NCBI GenBank assembly: GCA_031761405.1
Contig: JASEVX010000006.1
Coordinates: 30,136,493 to 30,200,492 of the forward strand
DNA: 64,000 nt
DNA from: Serripes groenlandicus
Lineage: Eukaryota; Mollusca; Bivalvia; Cardiida; Cardiidae
Reading direction: 5' to 3'
Each line of letters begins with the position of its first letter. The stretch's first letter is position 1. The notes below the pieces were generated by a model. That model saw nothing but the letters and a program-made list of their open reading frames with translations. It did no database searches and had not been told where the DNA came from. Below are positions 20,828 to 30,869 of this stretch, piece by piece. A program made the position numbers and the translations under genes.

Positions 20828-21046
20828 TTAACCCTTTCCCTCATATAGATCTGCAGCAGACAGCTTTTCTGAAAACATAGTGACAAAAGAAGAAATTGCT
20901 AAAAATGAGCAATTTCTCCTTAATGGCCACAATATTTTCCACTTGTAGTCATAGGTTTTCCATTCAATTGTAGAGATTTTCTATTTTTTGATAAAATATG
21001 TTGAAAGTCGTCTGCTTCAGAAATGTCGTATGAGGGAAAGGGTTAA
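20828..21046 (+). mobile_element. T1 MITE
   Basis: TTAACCCTTTCCCTCATATA left with a deletion of the GACGCTTT segment, hairpin GCTAAAAATGAGC (one mismatch), right GTATGAGGGAAAGGGTTAA. Confidence 0.85.
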
Positions 21047-21255
21047 TCCCTCTTTCCCACATGCAGACAGTCTCTGACACATCTGCAGCAAGAGCCTTTT
21101 GAAAACCTGAGGCAATACTCGTAATCAGCAATTTCATCTTTTGCAACAATGTATTCAACTCTATTAAAAAGTCATTAAAAGTGATTTTTCCTATTTTTGC
21201 ATAGATGATTTCAAAGTTGTCTGCCGCAGATTTGTTCTATGCAAGAAAGGGTTAA
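21043..21255 (+). mobile_element. T1 MITE
   Basis: TTAATCCCTCTTTCCCACAT left, eroded hairpin, right TCTATGCAAGAAAGGGTTAA. Shares its left TTAA with the previous copy. A further T1 scrap (CTGCAGCAGATGAAG) lies near 21430-21466. Confidence 0.75.
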
Positions 21256-21614
21256 TTAATTCTGCATATAAATGGCTGCTGACGAGAATAAGAAATGATC
21301 CATTGGTTGGGTATCAAATGTCCTTTAGAATAATAGTTGTGGCATTTCTCTTTTAAATCATTATTTTAAAGGAATAGAGCTTACAGATGTGTAACTTTGA
21401 GGCAAAGCTAACATAATTTCATTTTTTTTTATCCTTTTCTACATAGAGGAAATCTGCAGCAGATGAAGACATAATAATTAAGAAACAAGTGCCCAACAAA
21501 GCATCCCTGCCCAACAAAGCATCTCTTTCAACAAAACTTTTATTTCATAGAATTGTTATGGTACTCAAAAGAAAGTTACAAAGCTGTAAGCATTTCAGTT
21601 ATTTCGGTAATTGA

Positions 21615-21827
21615 TTAACTCTTTCAGCGCCAAAGGCAATATTGAGCTTTTTGCAAACAATGCAGATTCAGGTGAGTCAGCTCGTAACGAGCTGTCTCAC
21701 CTGAAATCTGCATTGTTTGGCTGTGAGTTATAAAAATATTCCAAAAATCCTATAACATGAAAATAGAGTCGTCCGAGTTTGAACATGGAAGAGTCTACTT
21801 TAAACAATTCGGCGCTGAAAGGGTTAA
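21615..21827 (+). mobile_element. T2 TTAA MITE, complete
   Basis: TTAACTCTTTCAGCGCC left and GGCGCTGAAAGGGTTAA right give piggyBac-like ends with TTAA on both sides. Central hairpin: GATTCAGGTGAGTCAGCTCG / CGAGCTGTCTCACCTGAAAT. Confidence 0.85.
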
Positions 21828-21925
21828 AAAGGTTTTGTGCATTTTTCGTTAGATGATTTGTCACTTGGTGCAGATAAATAAATCCATGTGTCTGTATAAT
21901 TTTTAAACATTGTTCTTTGAATATG

Positions 21926-22148
21926 AATGAATGTATATTGTTTTATGGCGCATCGACAGCTAAGGTCATTTAGCGCGCAATTAATTTTAATTATTCATGA
22001 TCCCTGGGTAAACAAACCAGTACTAGGCTGGAAAATGTGCCTTGCCCAAGGGCACTCCACCATGACCGTAGTGCCGTGACTAGGGATCGAACCCGGGACA
22101 CCCGGTTTCGAAATCCCCGACGCTAACCACTCGACCACAGCGGATTCC
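21926..22148 (-). mobile_element. SINE-B, full length with TSD
   Basis: (AATG)n tail, GCGCATCGACAGCTAAGG, GATCCCTGGGTAAACAAACC, then antisense head GGGATCGAACCCGGGACACC and CGCTAACCACTCGACCACAG. Target duplication TCTTTGAATATG / TCTTTGTATATG at 21914-21925 and 22149-22160. Confidence 0.9.
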
Positions 22149-22258
22149 TCTTTGTATATGTAGGAGGCCCCTGGCATTCGATTGTCATGTTATAGAACTC
22201 TCAGTGAGATATATAACTGCCTTATTTTTGTAAACATAGCTGAACAATTATTGTCAAA

Positions 22259-22459
22259 CAGACGTCCAGATAAGGAGGAGTATTCAGCTCTTTTACCCAC
22301 AATATCTCTCATATCATCCAACCAAACCCTATGATGTGAGTACTCAAAAAGAATCTTCTCAATGAGACGATTCTTTTGAGTACCCACAACATAGGGTTAG
22401 AGGGTAAAATAAGGATTTTAGAACGAACAATTTTTAACTCGCCTTATCTAGAGCTTTTG
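22259..22459. mobile_element. H6 hAT-type MITE
   Basis: CAGACGTCCAGATAAGGAGG left, hairpin arms near 22325-22398, right GCCTTATCTAGAGCTTTTG. GTCAA occurs at both flanks but the exact duplication is ambiguous. Confidence 0.75.
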
Positions 22460-23282
22460 TCAATGGCCGGAATGATCAAACAAACAGATGCAAAATTACA
22501 TATCCATTCATTACTTGGAAGTTGATGGCATAATAACTTGAATTGTGATGATATGACAGGGATGTCCACATTAAAATTTTATGTATCCCGTTTTCATGCC
22601 AAGGGCCATAACTCTCGTGCAACTAATAAGACACAACCAGCACTGTACCCCAAGGCCAACAAAATGCACTATGATCAACATTCCCATAAATAAGGGAGAT
22701 CTATATAAAATTACAAAAAAATCTTGGATGGATGACCAGACAAGCGGACATTTATAAGTGGTTAGTCAACAATTAATCTGAATGCCCACCCAACTCCTTG
22801 TGATATAAAAACTGATAATCTGTAGCAGAGTAACCTTATACAAAGAAGAAATTGAATAAAATATAACCAAGCTAGAAAATGTCATTGAATTAATTCTGGA
22901 TTCAGTAATGTAAGTCACGCATTTGTAACATTCATTTGCTAAACAAATCTGCATTTTTACAGCTGATTAAGTGATATTGCTTTGAGGCCCAAGAAGGCAA
23001 GTAATGTTCCATTACCATAAGGCAATTTACCATGTACACACTTTGGGCAAAAAAGGTAAAACTACCCGACCCTTGGTATCAGGCCATGTATTTTGACATG
23101 ACACGAATGAATTTGGAAGAAAATCAACCTAAGAACATTTCTATGACATAATTTGAAAATCATGGGACAATATGTTTTGTTCTAAGAAAAGGTCGATATT
23201 TTTTCCCCACTTTAGCCTCAAATGTTAAAATGGCCTTGGCAATCCCAAGTGTCAACGTTTTTATACCAATCAACAACATGCC
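22460..23282. other. mostly unannotated DNA with an old 'GGGCCATAACTC' repeat
   Basis: CCAAGGGCCATAACTCTCG near 22600 belongs to a repeat type common in bivalves. The rest (22770-23280) is AT-rich with no supported feature. Confidence 0.45.
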
Positions 23283-23459
23283 TTAAACCCTTTCCCACAT
23301 ACAACAAATCTGCAGCAGACGACTTCGAAAACCTGAAAATCTCCATGAAAGATGGCTTTTATAATTGATAAATAAAGTTGAAAACATTGTGGTCAAGGGA
23401 GAAATTGCTCATCATGAGCAATTTCACCTTCGTTTGGTCTGCAGGTGGGACAGGGTTAA
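23283..23459 (-). mobile_element. T1 MITE, shortened
   Basis: TTAAACCCTTTCCCACATAC left, hairpin GCTCATCATGAGC, then directly GCAGGTGGGACAGGGTTAA: the right inner segment is deleted. Confidence 0.8.
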
Positions 23460-23463
23460 GAAT

Positions 23464-24020
23464 GTTTGTTTGGTGCTTTACACAGCTTTCAATTTTTTAG
23501 TTATATCAGGGTATTTCCTAGATAAGTTTCCAATACTACTGTCCCTTTATTCTGACATCAGCACAACAGTCATATTGCTAACCCCTCAAGGAAGGATTGA
23601 TTGATTGTTTGGGGTTTAACGCCGTTTTTAACAACTTCTCAGTTATATCACGGCGGCCAGTTCACCTAGTAGGCTACTAGCCTAATCATGCATTTCCTGG
23701 TTTTCTCACACCAGTACTCCACACAACAATCTTCCCAAGCAACTGGCTGCTTTTCCACATAGACTTAGCCCATTGGTGGAAGACGAATGACACATGTCGC
23801 ATTGACTTTTGTCAATCGTCGAAAAAGAAAGTTGGCCGAGCCGGGATTCAAACTCACATCCCCTGGATTGACAGCCTGCATTGCTACCGACTGAGCTACC
23901 GTGGCTTGGCTCTCAAGGAAGTAAAGTCTTTAGTACCTTTGGTATGACCCGGTCACAGATAAAACCTGTGACATTCCGCACCAGAGGCAGACACTCTACC
24001 TTGACACCACTGAGGTGGTT
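23464..24020 (-). mobile_element. SINE-C split by SINE-A
   Basis: GGTGCTTTACACAGCTTTC, TATCAGGGTATTTCC and CAGTCATATTGCTAACCCC on the left; after the insertion AAGTCTTTAGTACCTTTGG, TATGACCCGGTCACAG and CTCTACCTTGACACCACTG (head). Together they form one SINE-C. Confidence 0.8.
23595..23911 (-). mobile_element. SINE-A, full length, nested in SINE-C, 10-bp TSD
   Basis: (ATTG)n tail, GTTTAACGCCGTTTTTAACA, TATCACGGCGGCCAGTTCAC, CACACCAGTACTCCACACAA, GCAACTGGCTGC, GCCGGGATTCAAACTCACAT (B-box), CTACCGACTGAGCTACCG (A-box). CTCAAGGAAG is duplicated at 23585-23594 and 23912-23921. This is the reference copy for the family and contains the ancestor of the 45-bp satellite unit. Confidence 0.92.
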
Positions 24021-24084
24021 GTGTGCCTCTGTGCAGGAATCTGGTAGAGGGTCATCAAAGGAACAGTGGACTGTGTGGAAGACA

Positions 24085-24275
24085 GTGGTGCAGAGGTAGA
24101 GCATCGGCCTCTCGTATCAAAGGTCCCTGGTTCGAGTCCCATGATGAGCGGGTCCTGACTTTGGGATTTTTCCACACAAACGGCGCGAGTACTGGTGAAG
24201 TCTCCAGGAAGCAGACATCGAGCGTGATTAATCTAAGCCCAAGGCTTGTTTCGCAATCGATGTAAAATAAATAAG
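24085..24275 (+). mobile_element. SINE-D, full length
   Basis: GTGGTGCAGAGGTAGAGCAT (A-box region), GGTCCCTGGTTCGAGTCCC (B-box), body CACAAACGGCGCGAGTACTG, CTCCAGGAAGCAGACATCG, tail TGTAAAATAAATAAG. This is a tRNA-like head, not a tRNA gene. Confidence 0.82.
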
Positions 24276-24344
24276 TTTAAACTGAACTAAAGGAAGAGTT
24301 GATGATTTCAATGACACCATTTTAACTTGGGCTAATATCTGCTG

Positions 24345-24586
24345 ATATTATATCAATTATATCACAGCGTTTCCTGGGTAAGTTACCAGTTCTACTGGTC
24401 CATTTATCCTGACACCAGCCAGTCAGTGAGTTATATCACGGCGTTTCCTGGGTAAGTTACCAGTTCTACTGATCCATTTATCCTGACACCAGCCAGTCAG
24501 TCAGTCATATCACCGCGTTTCCTGGGTAAGTTACCAGTTCTACTGGTCCAATTATCCTGACACCAGCCAGTCCGTTGTAATGCCAA
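24345..24586 (-). repeat. SINE-C tail part with 74-bp unit triplicated
   Basis: CGTTTCCTGGGTAAGTTACC ... CTGACACCAGCCAGTCAGT occurs three times with starts near 24356, 24428 and 24502. A normal SINE-C has one. Its head continues at 27786, on the far side of the hAT element. Confidence 0.85.
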
Positions 24587-24769
24587 CAGGGTTACAGATA
24601 AGGTGCGTATCTGCGTAAATACGCAATTAAAATTGTTGAAAAAGCAATTATTTAAAAATCCAGGAGTAACTAAAAGCAATTGGAAAAGTGGTTTACGCAG
24701 TGACTTCAAAATAACCGCGTATCGATAAGCAAAACAATGTTTTTCGATGAGTTGTTTACAATTTGTAAG

Positions 24770-25055
24770 TTAGACCAGACTGGTTTTTAAATTGTTCATA
24801 ATTATCCGCAAAAAAGACAGGGTGTCGTTTACTTTAGGTAGCGTAAACCAGTCCACCGGACTGTTTTTTAAATCTTTCATAATTATCCGCAAAATAGACA
24901 GGGTGTCTTTCCTCTGCAGGTTTACTTTAGGTACATAGCGTAAACCAGTCAAATTTCTCGCACCTGTCAGATTGTCCGGACTGGTTATTCATTCATCCGT
25001 AAAATACACGTGGTCGTCTCAATTTTAGGTACGTTGCGTAAACCAGTCAAATATT
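24770..25055. repeat. three subterminal repeats of the hAT element
   Basis: CATAATTATCCGCAAAA, GACAGGGTGTC and GCGTAAACCAGTC recur near 24780-24855, 24865-24952 and 24975-25050 (the third is diverged). Subterminal repeats are usual transposase-binding sites in hAT elements (knowledge); here they also lie over the likely promoter. Confidence 0.75.
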
Positions 25056-25072
25056 GTGTTTCCGCTTTCGAA

Positions 25073-27337
25073 ATGGCTACGAGAGGAAGGAAAAAATCAC
25101 GGACAAGTGTCCAAACAAACACACTTTTTGGGTATTTGCAACCTTCGGGGAACGTACCCGATGCGATTTGCAAAAAGATCATTGATGGCATCCTTGATAG
25201 CATGATTTTCAGTGCAAAAGACGTTGTAAGTAGTATTTTGGAGGAGCTTTTAACCGCTGTTTGTAAACCGAAGAAGCACGACGGCTGTCGAGTCGGTAAA
25301 AACACTGTTACGGAATGGAAAAGCAAGTACCCATGGCTTGTCATAAATGATAATAATACTAATATGAAGTGTTCAGTGTGTGTTGAAATGAAATCTAAAT
25401 TAAAATTAGCGAGTGTTTGGGCAAATGAAGGCACCCCCAATATTCAGATTTCCAGCATCACCAGGCATAATCAAAGCACTGAGCATAACAATGCATGTGT
25501 TGAGTCAGAGAAAGCAAGAGTAAGAGTAGTTTTGGACACAGCGTCTTGTTTTGGTGAACCAGAAACCCCTATAACACTATGTGATTCGGATAAAATAGTC
25601 TTTAATACTGTGTACTTTGCTGCTAAGAATGAAATTCCCTCAAACACTGTCAATGGGTTGTTAGAGTTACAGACAAAAAATGGCCTTGATGTGAAGTACA
25701 CCAACCTCAGTTGGGACTCTCTGTGTGAAATGCAAAGTTCTATCGCCCACATCCTAAGGTCTGAACTAGTTGAGGATGTTAAGTCATCGGGTGTGTTTGC
25801 AGTGATGCTTGATGAGAGTACTGATGTGACAGTTGACAAGAGATTGAGTATATGTGTAAGGTATGTCAAAGACGGGGAGTCAGTGACAAAGATGTTGTGT
25901 AATGTTCCTGTAGACGATGGGCGTGCCCATACTATTGTCAACACTGTAGTACAGGAGTTTCAACGTGTTGACCTAGATTTAGCCAACTGTACATCCTTGG
26001 CAACAGATGGGGCTGCAGTCATGATGGGCAGGCATACAGGAGTAGGGAAGCAACTGGTTAGTAAGTACTCCCCATTCTGTACTCAAATCCATTGTATGGC
26101 GCATAGAATAAACTTGGCCTGTACTGATGCCATTAAGAAGAATGAGTATATGTTAAAGTTCAGAGACAAGTTCAACAGCCTTTATTATTTTGTAAATGCC
26201 TCAAGTCTCAGGACTCTTGCTCTTAAGAAAATTCAGAAATTATTGGAAGAGCCAGAGATTTCGGTCAAAATGCCTTATTCCATTAGATGGCTAGGATTGA
26301 GAGATGCAGTATCAGCAGTGTTTGTGTCATTTGCATCAGTGCTCACTACATTGTCAAAGTTTGCAGCTGAGAAGAATGCAACTGCCAAGGGCCTCCATAA
26401 GTATTTCTGCTCATACAAAGTAGGTTTAGTCATTGCCCTTGTTCTTGATGTGCACAATGAACTAGCTATTCTAAGTTGTGAACTTCAAAAGAAAAACTTG
26501 CTGTTCAGTGAAATCAAACCTCTATTGGATGGTACTGTCTCAAAGCTCAGTTGTCTTGAATCCAGGGACGGAGAGTGTTTGGGGAAGATGAAGGCAGATA
26601 TAGAAAAGAAGCATGACGGTGTCTTCTATGGAGATGAAAAGCTCAGTTATCATGATAGAATGGAAACCGAATTTGAAAGTATCAGGAAGGATTATATCAA
26701 AAGGTTGAAAAAGAACATCAACAACAGGTTCCCCAAGGCAGACAGTGCAATATTAGATGATTTTAGCCATGTGTTTGAGCCCATAGTTGTAAACTCATCA
26801 ACAGAAGATGAATGTAACAAGGCTATTGAATCCCTGTCCACTCAGTACGGGTATGAAAAAACAGTGACAGTTATTGAAGGAAACCTTACAGATGGGACTG
26901 AAGAACATGTCCGTGTAGTCAAGCCTTTGCTTGATCCGAAGAGAGTGCAAGAAGAGTGGCCTAGACTATATGGTATGATAAGGGGCACATACGCTAACAT
27001 GAATACTGACAGGCTATGCAAGAGAATACTCTTAATACACAAAGACATTATGCCAAATATAGCCAAACTTTCAAAACTAGCACTTTGCATCCAGCTTACT
27101 AGTGTTGAGTGTGAGCGTTCCTTCAGCACGCAAAACAGACTCAAAACCAAATACAGGGCATCCATGGGATCAGAAAAATTGAATATGTTAATGTCAATTA
27201 GTATGTTAGGACCAAGTGTATCTGCTTATGATCCAGCACCAGCAGCCACACACTGGATGAGACAAAAGAAGAGAAGGAGGGGGAGATTGTTCAATGAATT
27301 TCAACCAAGGCCAGCTAAAAGGCCCAAACTATGCTAA
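25073..27337 (+). CDS. hAT-superfamily transposase (BED/TTF-type zinc finger, RNase-H fold, hATC domain)
   Basis: It should cut and move elements with CAGGG ends. Numbering from an upstream in-frame Met at 25010 (775 residues): the likely start is Met22 (MATRGRKKSR, a basic nuclear-targeting stretch), giving 754 residues. Zinc-finger region: W109, C121xxC124, H153, H159. Catalytic core: D268 in MLDESTD, D333 in ATDGAAVM, and IHCMAHRINLAC (361-371). C-terminal hATC dimerisation segment 690-730 with VECERSFS (third acidic residue, E702) and a basic tail QKKRRRGR. No stop or frameshift, so it may be active or recently so. It resembles the C17orf113/ZNF862/KIAA1586-like group that derives from hAT transposases (from memory). 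Single exon, ending TAA. Upstream start at 25010 is possible. Confidence 0.92.
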   Translation: MATRGRKKSRTSVQTNTLFGYLQPSGNVPDAICKKIIDGILDSMIFSAKDVVSSILEELLTAVCKPKKHDGCRVGKNTVTEWKSKYPWLVINDNNTNMKCSVCVEMKSKLKLASVWANEGTPNIQISSITRHNQSTEHNNACVESEKARVRVVLDTASCFGEPETPITLCDSDKIVFNTVYFAAKNEIPSNTVNGLLELQTKNGLDVKYTNLSWDSLCEMQSSIAHILRSELVEDVKSSGVFAVMLDESTDVTVDKRLSICVRYVKDGESVTKMLCNVPVDDGRAHTIVNTVVQEFQRVDLDLANCTSLATDGAAVMMGRHTGVGKQLVSKYSPFCTQIHCMAHRINLACTDAIKKNEYMLKFRDKFNSLYYFVNASSLRTLALKKIQKLLEEPEISVKMPYSIRWLGLRDAVSAVFVSFASVLTTLSKFAAEKNATAKGLHKYFCSYKVGLVIALVLDVHNELAILSCELQKKNLLFSEIKPLLDGTVSKLSCLESRDGECLGKMKADIEKKHDGVFYGDEKLSYHDRMETEFESIRKDYIKRLKKNINNRFPKADSAILDDFSHVFEPIVVNSSTEDECNKAIESLSTQYGYEKTVTVIEGNLTDGTEEHVRVVKPLLDPKRVQEEWPRLYGMIRGTYANMNTDRLCKRILLIHKDIMPNIAKLSKLALCIQLTSVECERSFSTQNRLKTKYRASMGSEKLNMLMSISMLGPSVSAYDPAPAATHWMRQKKRRRGRLFNEFQPRPAKRPKLC

Positions 27338-27780
27338 GTGACATGTGCTAAGAGTAAGACTAAATGAGTAACAGAAGTTATAATAGTTCCAAGTTTTGTG
27401 TTTGTGTTAAATAGTTAGTAAGTTACAGTTGTTTTGATCAGGAAGATCACATTTAGTTTCAATGCTACATATACAGTTAGCTATGTAAATCATAAATGAA
27501 AGTTATAAATGAAAATTCCTATGAACAGTTAGAGATATTATTAAAGCCTTGCATCAGCATGGCTGGACTGATACATACTTTATGACCTTTGATAAATGTA
27601 AGTGGAAATTTCATTATTTGTGCATATAATATTTTGACGCCACTGTACAGTAGATTTAAGCAATTGTTTCTAAGTTGATGGAGTATCCGGTTTGCTTGTT
27701 ACTCAATTAAAGTTCTGGATACCCAATTAAGTGAAAAGTTGATGAGTAAATACCCAATTGACCAAAATCCTTATCTGTAG
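27338..27780 (+). other. 3' untranslated and subterminal region of the hAT element
   Basis: AT-rich, non-coding. TTACTCAATTAAAGTTCTGG, TACCCAATTAAGTG and AAATACCCAATTGACC near 27698-27765 are short repeats beside the right TIR. Confidence 0.65.
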
Positions 27781-27785
27781 CCCTG

Positions 27786-27905
27786 TGCCAACCCCACAAA
27801 CCTGATCGCCAAGGAGCCCGGCAGCCATTACTGCCATTTTTAAAGTCTTTGGTATGACACAACCAGGGATGAAGCCCCGGTCTCCCGCTCTAACAGCCAC
27901 TGGTT
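27786..27905 (-). mobile_element. SINE-C head part, right of hAT
   Basis: AACCCCACAAACCTGATCGC, GGCAGCCATTACTGCC, AGTCTTTGGTATGACACAAC and CCCGCTCTAACAGCC continue the SINE-C interrupted at 24586. Confidence 0.8.
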
Positions 27906-28159
27906 AGTTTAGTTGTACAGGACAGCAGGCAATGTCAAACATGGCATTCTACTACTTCCATCTAATTGGTGTATATCCTATCTAGCATTCTAACTTCACG
28001 ATTATTCTAAGTTCATTATGCAATTGTTCTCAACTTTTTCCTAAGTGACTTTGTCCAAGCATTCAACTGAGAAGTGTTAAAATATTTTCTTATGTCTAAA
28101 TATTCATTTAGTCCTTATAATATAGTAGTGTCCTTCTATGAATGCTTTGGATCACAAAC
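27906..28159. other. no recognisable feature
   Basis: AT-rich sequence between SINE-C and a T1 MITE; nothing supported. Confidence 0.4.
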
Positions 28160-28389
28160 TTAACCCTTTCCCTTATATAGACGCTTTCCGACACCTCTGT
28201 AGCAGACAGCTTTTTGAAAACATAGTGACAAAAGAAGAAATTGCTCAAAACAAGCAATTTCTCCTTTTGCCACAATGTTTTCCACTTTTAGTCATAGGTT
28301 ATCCATTCAGTTATAGAGATTTTCTATTTTTTGATAAAAGATGTTCAAAGTCGTCTGCTGCAGAATTGTCGTATGAGGGAAAGGGTTAA
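28160..28389 (+). mobile_element. T1 MITE, complete
   Basis: TTAACCCTTTCCCTTATATA left, hairpin GCTCAAAACAAGC with one mismatch, right CGTATGAGGGAAAGGGTTAA. Confidence 0.88.
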
Positions 28390-28471
28390 GAGAACCAAGT
28401 ACATATAGCAGGGGACTTAAGATAAGGATGAGTTAAGACTGGTCTTTTCCTCATAATAGCTCGCTTATTAC

Positions 28472-28653
28472 TTAACCCTTTCCCACATACGACAGATCTG
28501 CAGCAGACGACTTTGAAATCATCAAGGCAAAAATTTGGAAAATCTCTATAAATGAGAGATTCGTTTTGAGCAATTTCTCCTTTTCTTACGATGTTTTCCA
28601 AAGTCTTCTGCTGCAGAGGCGTTAGAAAGCATCTGTATGTGGGAAAGGGTTTA
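28472..28653 (-). mobile_element. T1 MITE, hairpin left arm deleted
   Basis: TTAACCCTTTCCCACATACG left, only the right half of the hairpin (TTTTGAGCAATTTCTCC), right TGTATGTGGGAAAGGGTTTA. Confidence 0.8.
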
Positions 28654-28733
28654 CCAAACCCTATGCTGTGGGTACTCAAAAGAATCGTCCCAATGAGACG
28701 ATTCTTTTGAGTACCCACAACATAGGATCAGTG
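28654..28733. mobile_element. H6 MITE hairpin fragment
   Basis: AACCCTATGCTGTGGGTACT and AGTACCCACAACATAGG make the H6 hairpin, directly abutting the T1 copy; the H6 ends are missing. Confidence 0.75.
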
Positions 28734-28926
28734 TCAAATAACACGAAAAATGCCCCTAATCTACTCTCTGATATAGATCTACTAAATTACTTTTCAAATC
28801 AGGAACATATCTTTGGCTTACGTCAGAGTAGAGTAAGACCATTGAGAGCTAGGCAAACATAACTGGGTTGAATCAATATCAGCAATATCGAAAACTGAGG
28901 CTTGGCTTTATCCCTTGTCTATAAAA

Positions 28927-29136
28927 ACTAAGCATCCGCAGCAGACGACCAGGAAAACATCTAGACAAAAATATGGTAAAATCTCTATAAATGAAATTGT
29001 AATTATTGAATAAAGTTGAGAGAATTCATTTTGACAAAAGGAGAAATTGCTTATTATGAGCAATTTCTTGTTTTGACGCGATGTTTACAAAAGTTGTCTG
29101 CAGCAGATATGTGATGAAATGCGTCTATAAGGGTTA
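28927..29136 (-). mobile_element. T1 MITE
   Basis: CATCCGCAGCAGACGACC left (outer TIR lost), hairpin TTGCTTATTATGAGCAATTT, right GCGTCTATAAGGGTTAA. Confidence 0.7.
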
Positions 29137-29192
29137 AAGTGTGAATGACCACAGCTAATATTCTCTCCCAAGCTATGTGAACTCCGATATTG

Positions 29193-29402
29193 TTAACCCT
29201 TTCCCTCATGTTGACGCTTTCCAACGCCTCTGCTGCAGACAGCTTTTTGAAAACATAGTGACAAAAGAAGAAATTGCACAAAATGTGCACAATGTTTTCC
29301 ACTTTTTGTCATCTAAGGTTATCCATTCAATTATGGAGATGTTTTGACAAAATACGTTCAAAGTCGTCTGCTGCAGAATTGTCGTATGAGGGAAAGGGTT
29401 AA
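29193..29402 (+). mobile_element. T1 MITE
   Basis: TTAACCCTTTCCCTCATGTT left, hairpin cut short after GCACAAAATGTGCAC, right CGTATGAGGGAAAGGGTTAA. Confidence 0.85.
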
Positions 29403-29619
29403 TGAAACAATTCAAACAATTTTCACCCTTGAAAGCTGTAAATTGCTTCTAACAACATTGTTAAAATGTTATTTAGCGCAGTACGTTTAATGAGGCGTGA
29501 CATTATATATTAAGTTTACAGATACAACCGTTAAGCACTGAGCCATCAATAAATGTAAACTAAAGTTTTACAACAACACCTATTAGATTTGTTTGTTTGA
29601 AAGGCATTATTTTTGATAT

Positions 29620-30240
29620 CTCTTTCTGAAACAAGAGGGCCCAAGATGTCCCTAAATCTATCACCCGAGTTAAAGTATAGTACATAGCAAATGCTACTGC
29701 TAATAAAGGTGAAAATTTGATCAAGAGTGGGAATGAACTGCAAATGAATGAGCTTATAAGAAAAGGACATTTGTTATAATGCATTAAATCTTTGAACAAT
29801 TTTTAAAGAGGACCACCACAGGAATGATGATTCCTCTGAAGTTTGGTTGATAATTTGGTCCATTGGTTTAAGAGGAGATGTCGTTTGAAGCTAAAAGATC
29901 CTTTAACACCTTTTCTGATGCCACCTGGCAGCTTTCTTTTTCAACCAATCAATTAGTCCTGAACAAATTATGTGCAGTGTCACTAAAGGAACATTTTTGC
30001 TAAACTATTTTGAAATCAGAACTTAATTAGGAATGGAATTTTTTGCAATTCTGCCCCTTTTCTGATGCCATCTTGTGGCCATGTTTTTCAACCAATCGAT
30101 ATGGCTTGAACAATTATTGTGTAGAGGGTCACTAAAGGAACATTTCTTATGAATTATCTTGGAAACAGAAAAGAAACATTTCAAAAATAACGACGACAGA
30201 CAGAGTGATCTGAATTTATCACCTTGAGCCTTCGGAATTT
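29620..30240. repeat. diverged interspersed repeat beginning 'AAACAAGAGGGCCC'
   Basis: ACAAGAGGGCCCAAGATG at 29630, then GAGGACCACCACAGGAATG, TTAAGAGGAGATGTCGTTTG and two diverged blocks with TTTTTCAACCAATC (29940 and 30090). Common in bivalve DNA. No reverse-transcriptase or transposase motif seen. Confidence 0.6.
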
Positions 30241-30330
30241 TTCATTAGAAATTGTGTTGAAAACATTGTAAGAAAGAAGACCTTTCAAATCAATGGTATT
30301 TCTCTTTTCAAATCCTTGGCAATGGGTTCA

Positions 30331-30530
30331 TTAACCCTTGCCCACATACAGACGCATTCTGAAAACATTGTGGCAAATGGGGAAAATGCTCATGATGAAC
30401 AATTTCTCCATTGAGCACACAATGTTTTCAACTCAATTTAATAATTATACTTCTTTTTATAGAGATCTTCCATAATTTTGTCTAGATGTTTTCAAAGTCT
30501 TCTGCTGCAGATAATAGATTACAAAGAGTG
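30331..30530 (+). mobile_element. T1 MITE, 3' truncated
   Basis: TTAACCCTTGCCCACATACA left, hairpin GCTCATGATGAACAATTTCT, stops at GTCTTCTGCTGCAGAT. Confidence 0.75.
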
Positions 30531-30590
30531 TTGGAAGGAACACATGACTGTGTCAACTGCCAATATGGCAGCATGTGTAAGATTGACCTA

Positions 30591-30850
30591 TTGATTGGGC
30601 TTAGCGCTGTTTTCAACAATTTGCCATTTCACCTACCATGTGTTTCCTGACTTTTTCTCACCAGTACTCCACACAGCAGTCTTTTCAAGCAACTTTTTTT
30701 TATAGACTGTTAGCTCATTGGTGGAAGACGAATAACACTTCAGAAACGTCTGTAAGAGTATTGGCCGAGCTAGGGTTTAATCTCCCAACCCTTGGGTTGA
30801 CAGCCCACATCGCTACAGACAGAGCTAACAAGTCTTGGCAGACAGTTGAG
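30591..30850 (-). mobile_element. SINE-A, diverged
   Basis: TTGATTGGGCTTAGCGCTG, CACCAGTACTCCACACAGCA, TAGCTCATTGGTGGAAGACG, GGCCGAGCTAGGGTTTAATC, ATCGCTACAGACAGAGC. Whole-length but old. Confidence 0.8.
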
Positions 30851-30869
30851 ATGTGACCCTACGTGTCAC

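Larger units (their letters stand above)
24587..27785 (+). mobile_element. intact hAT DNA transposon in a 6-bp TSD
   Basis: Left terminus CAGGGTTACAGATAAGG and right terminus complement CAGGGCTACAGATAAGG form TIRs. TGCCAA flanks both sides (24581-24586 and 27786-27791). The flanks are the two halves of one SINE-C, so the boundary is well fixed. The element contains three ~90-bp subterminal repeats and one uninterrupted transposase frame. Length is about 3.2 kb. hAT elements usually make 8-bp duplications; 6 bp is unusual. Confidence 0.9.

Noticed and set aside
25471..27165. Minus-strand open frames within the transposase
   Set aside because: They are antisense shadows of the plus-strand coding frame.
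24587..27785. Domesticated host gene rather than a transposon
   Set aside because: TIRs, a flanking 6-bp duplication and disruption of a SINE show a transposable element. Host use cannot be excluded but nothing here supports it.
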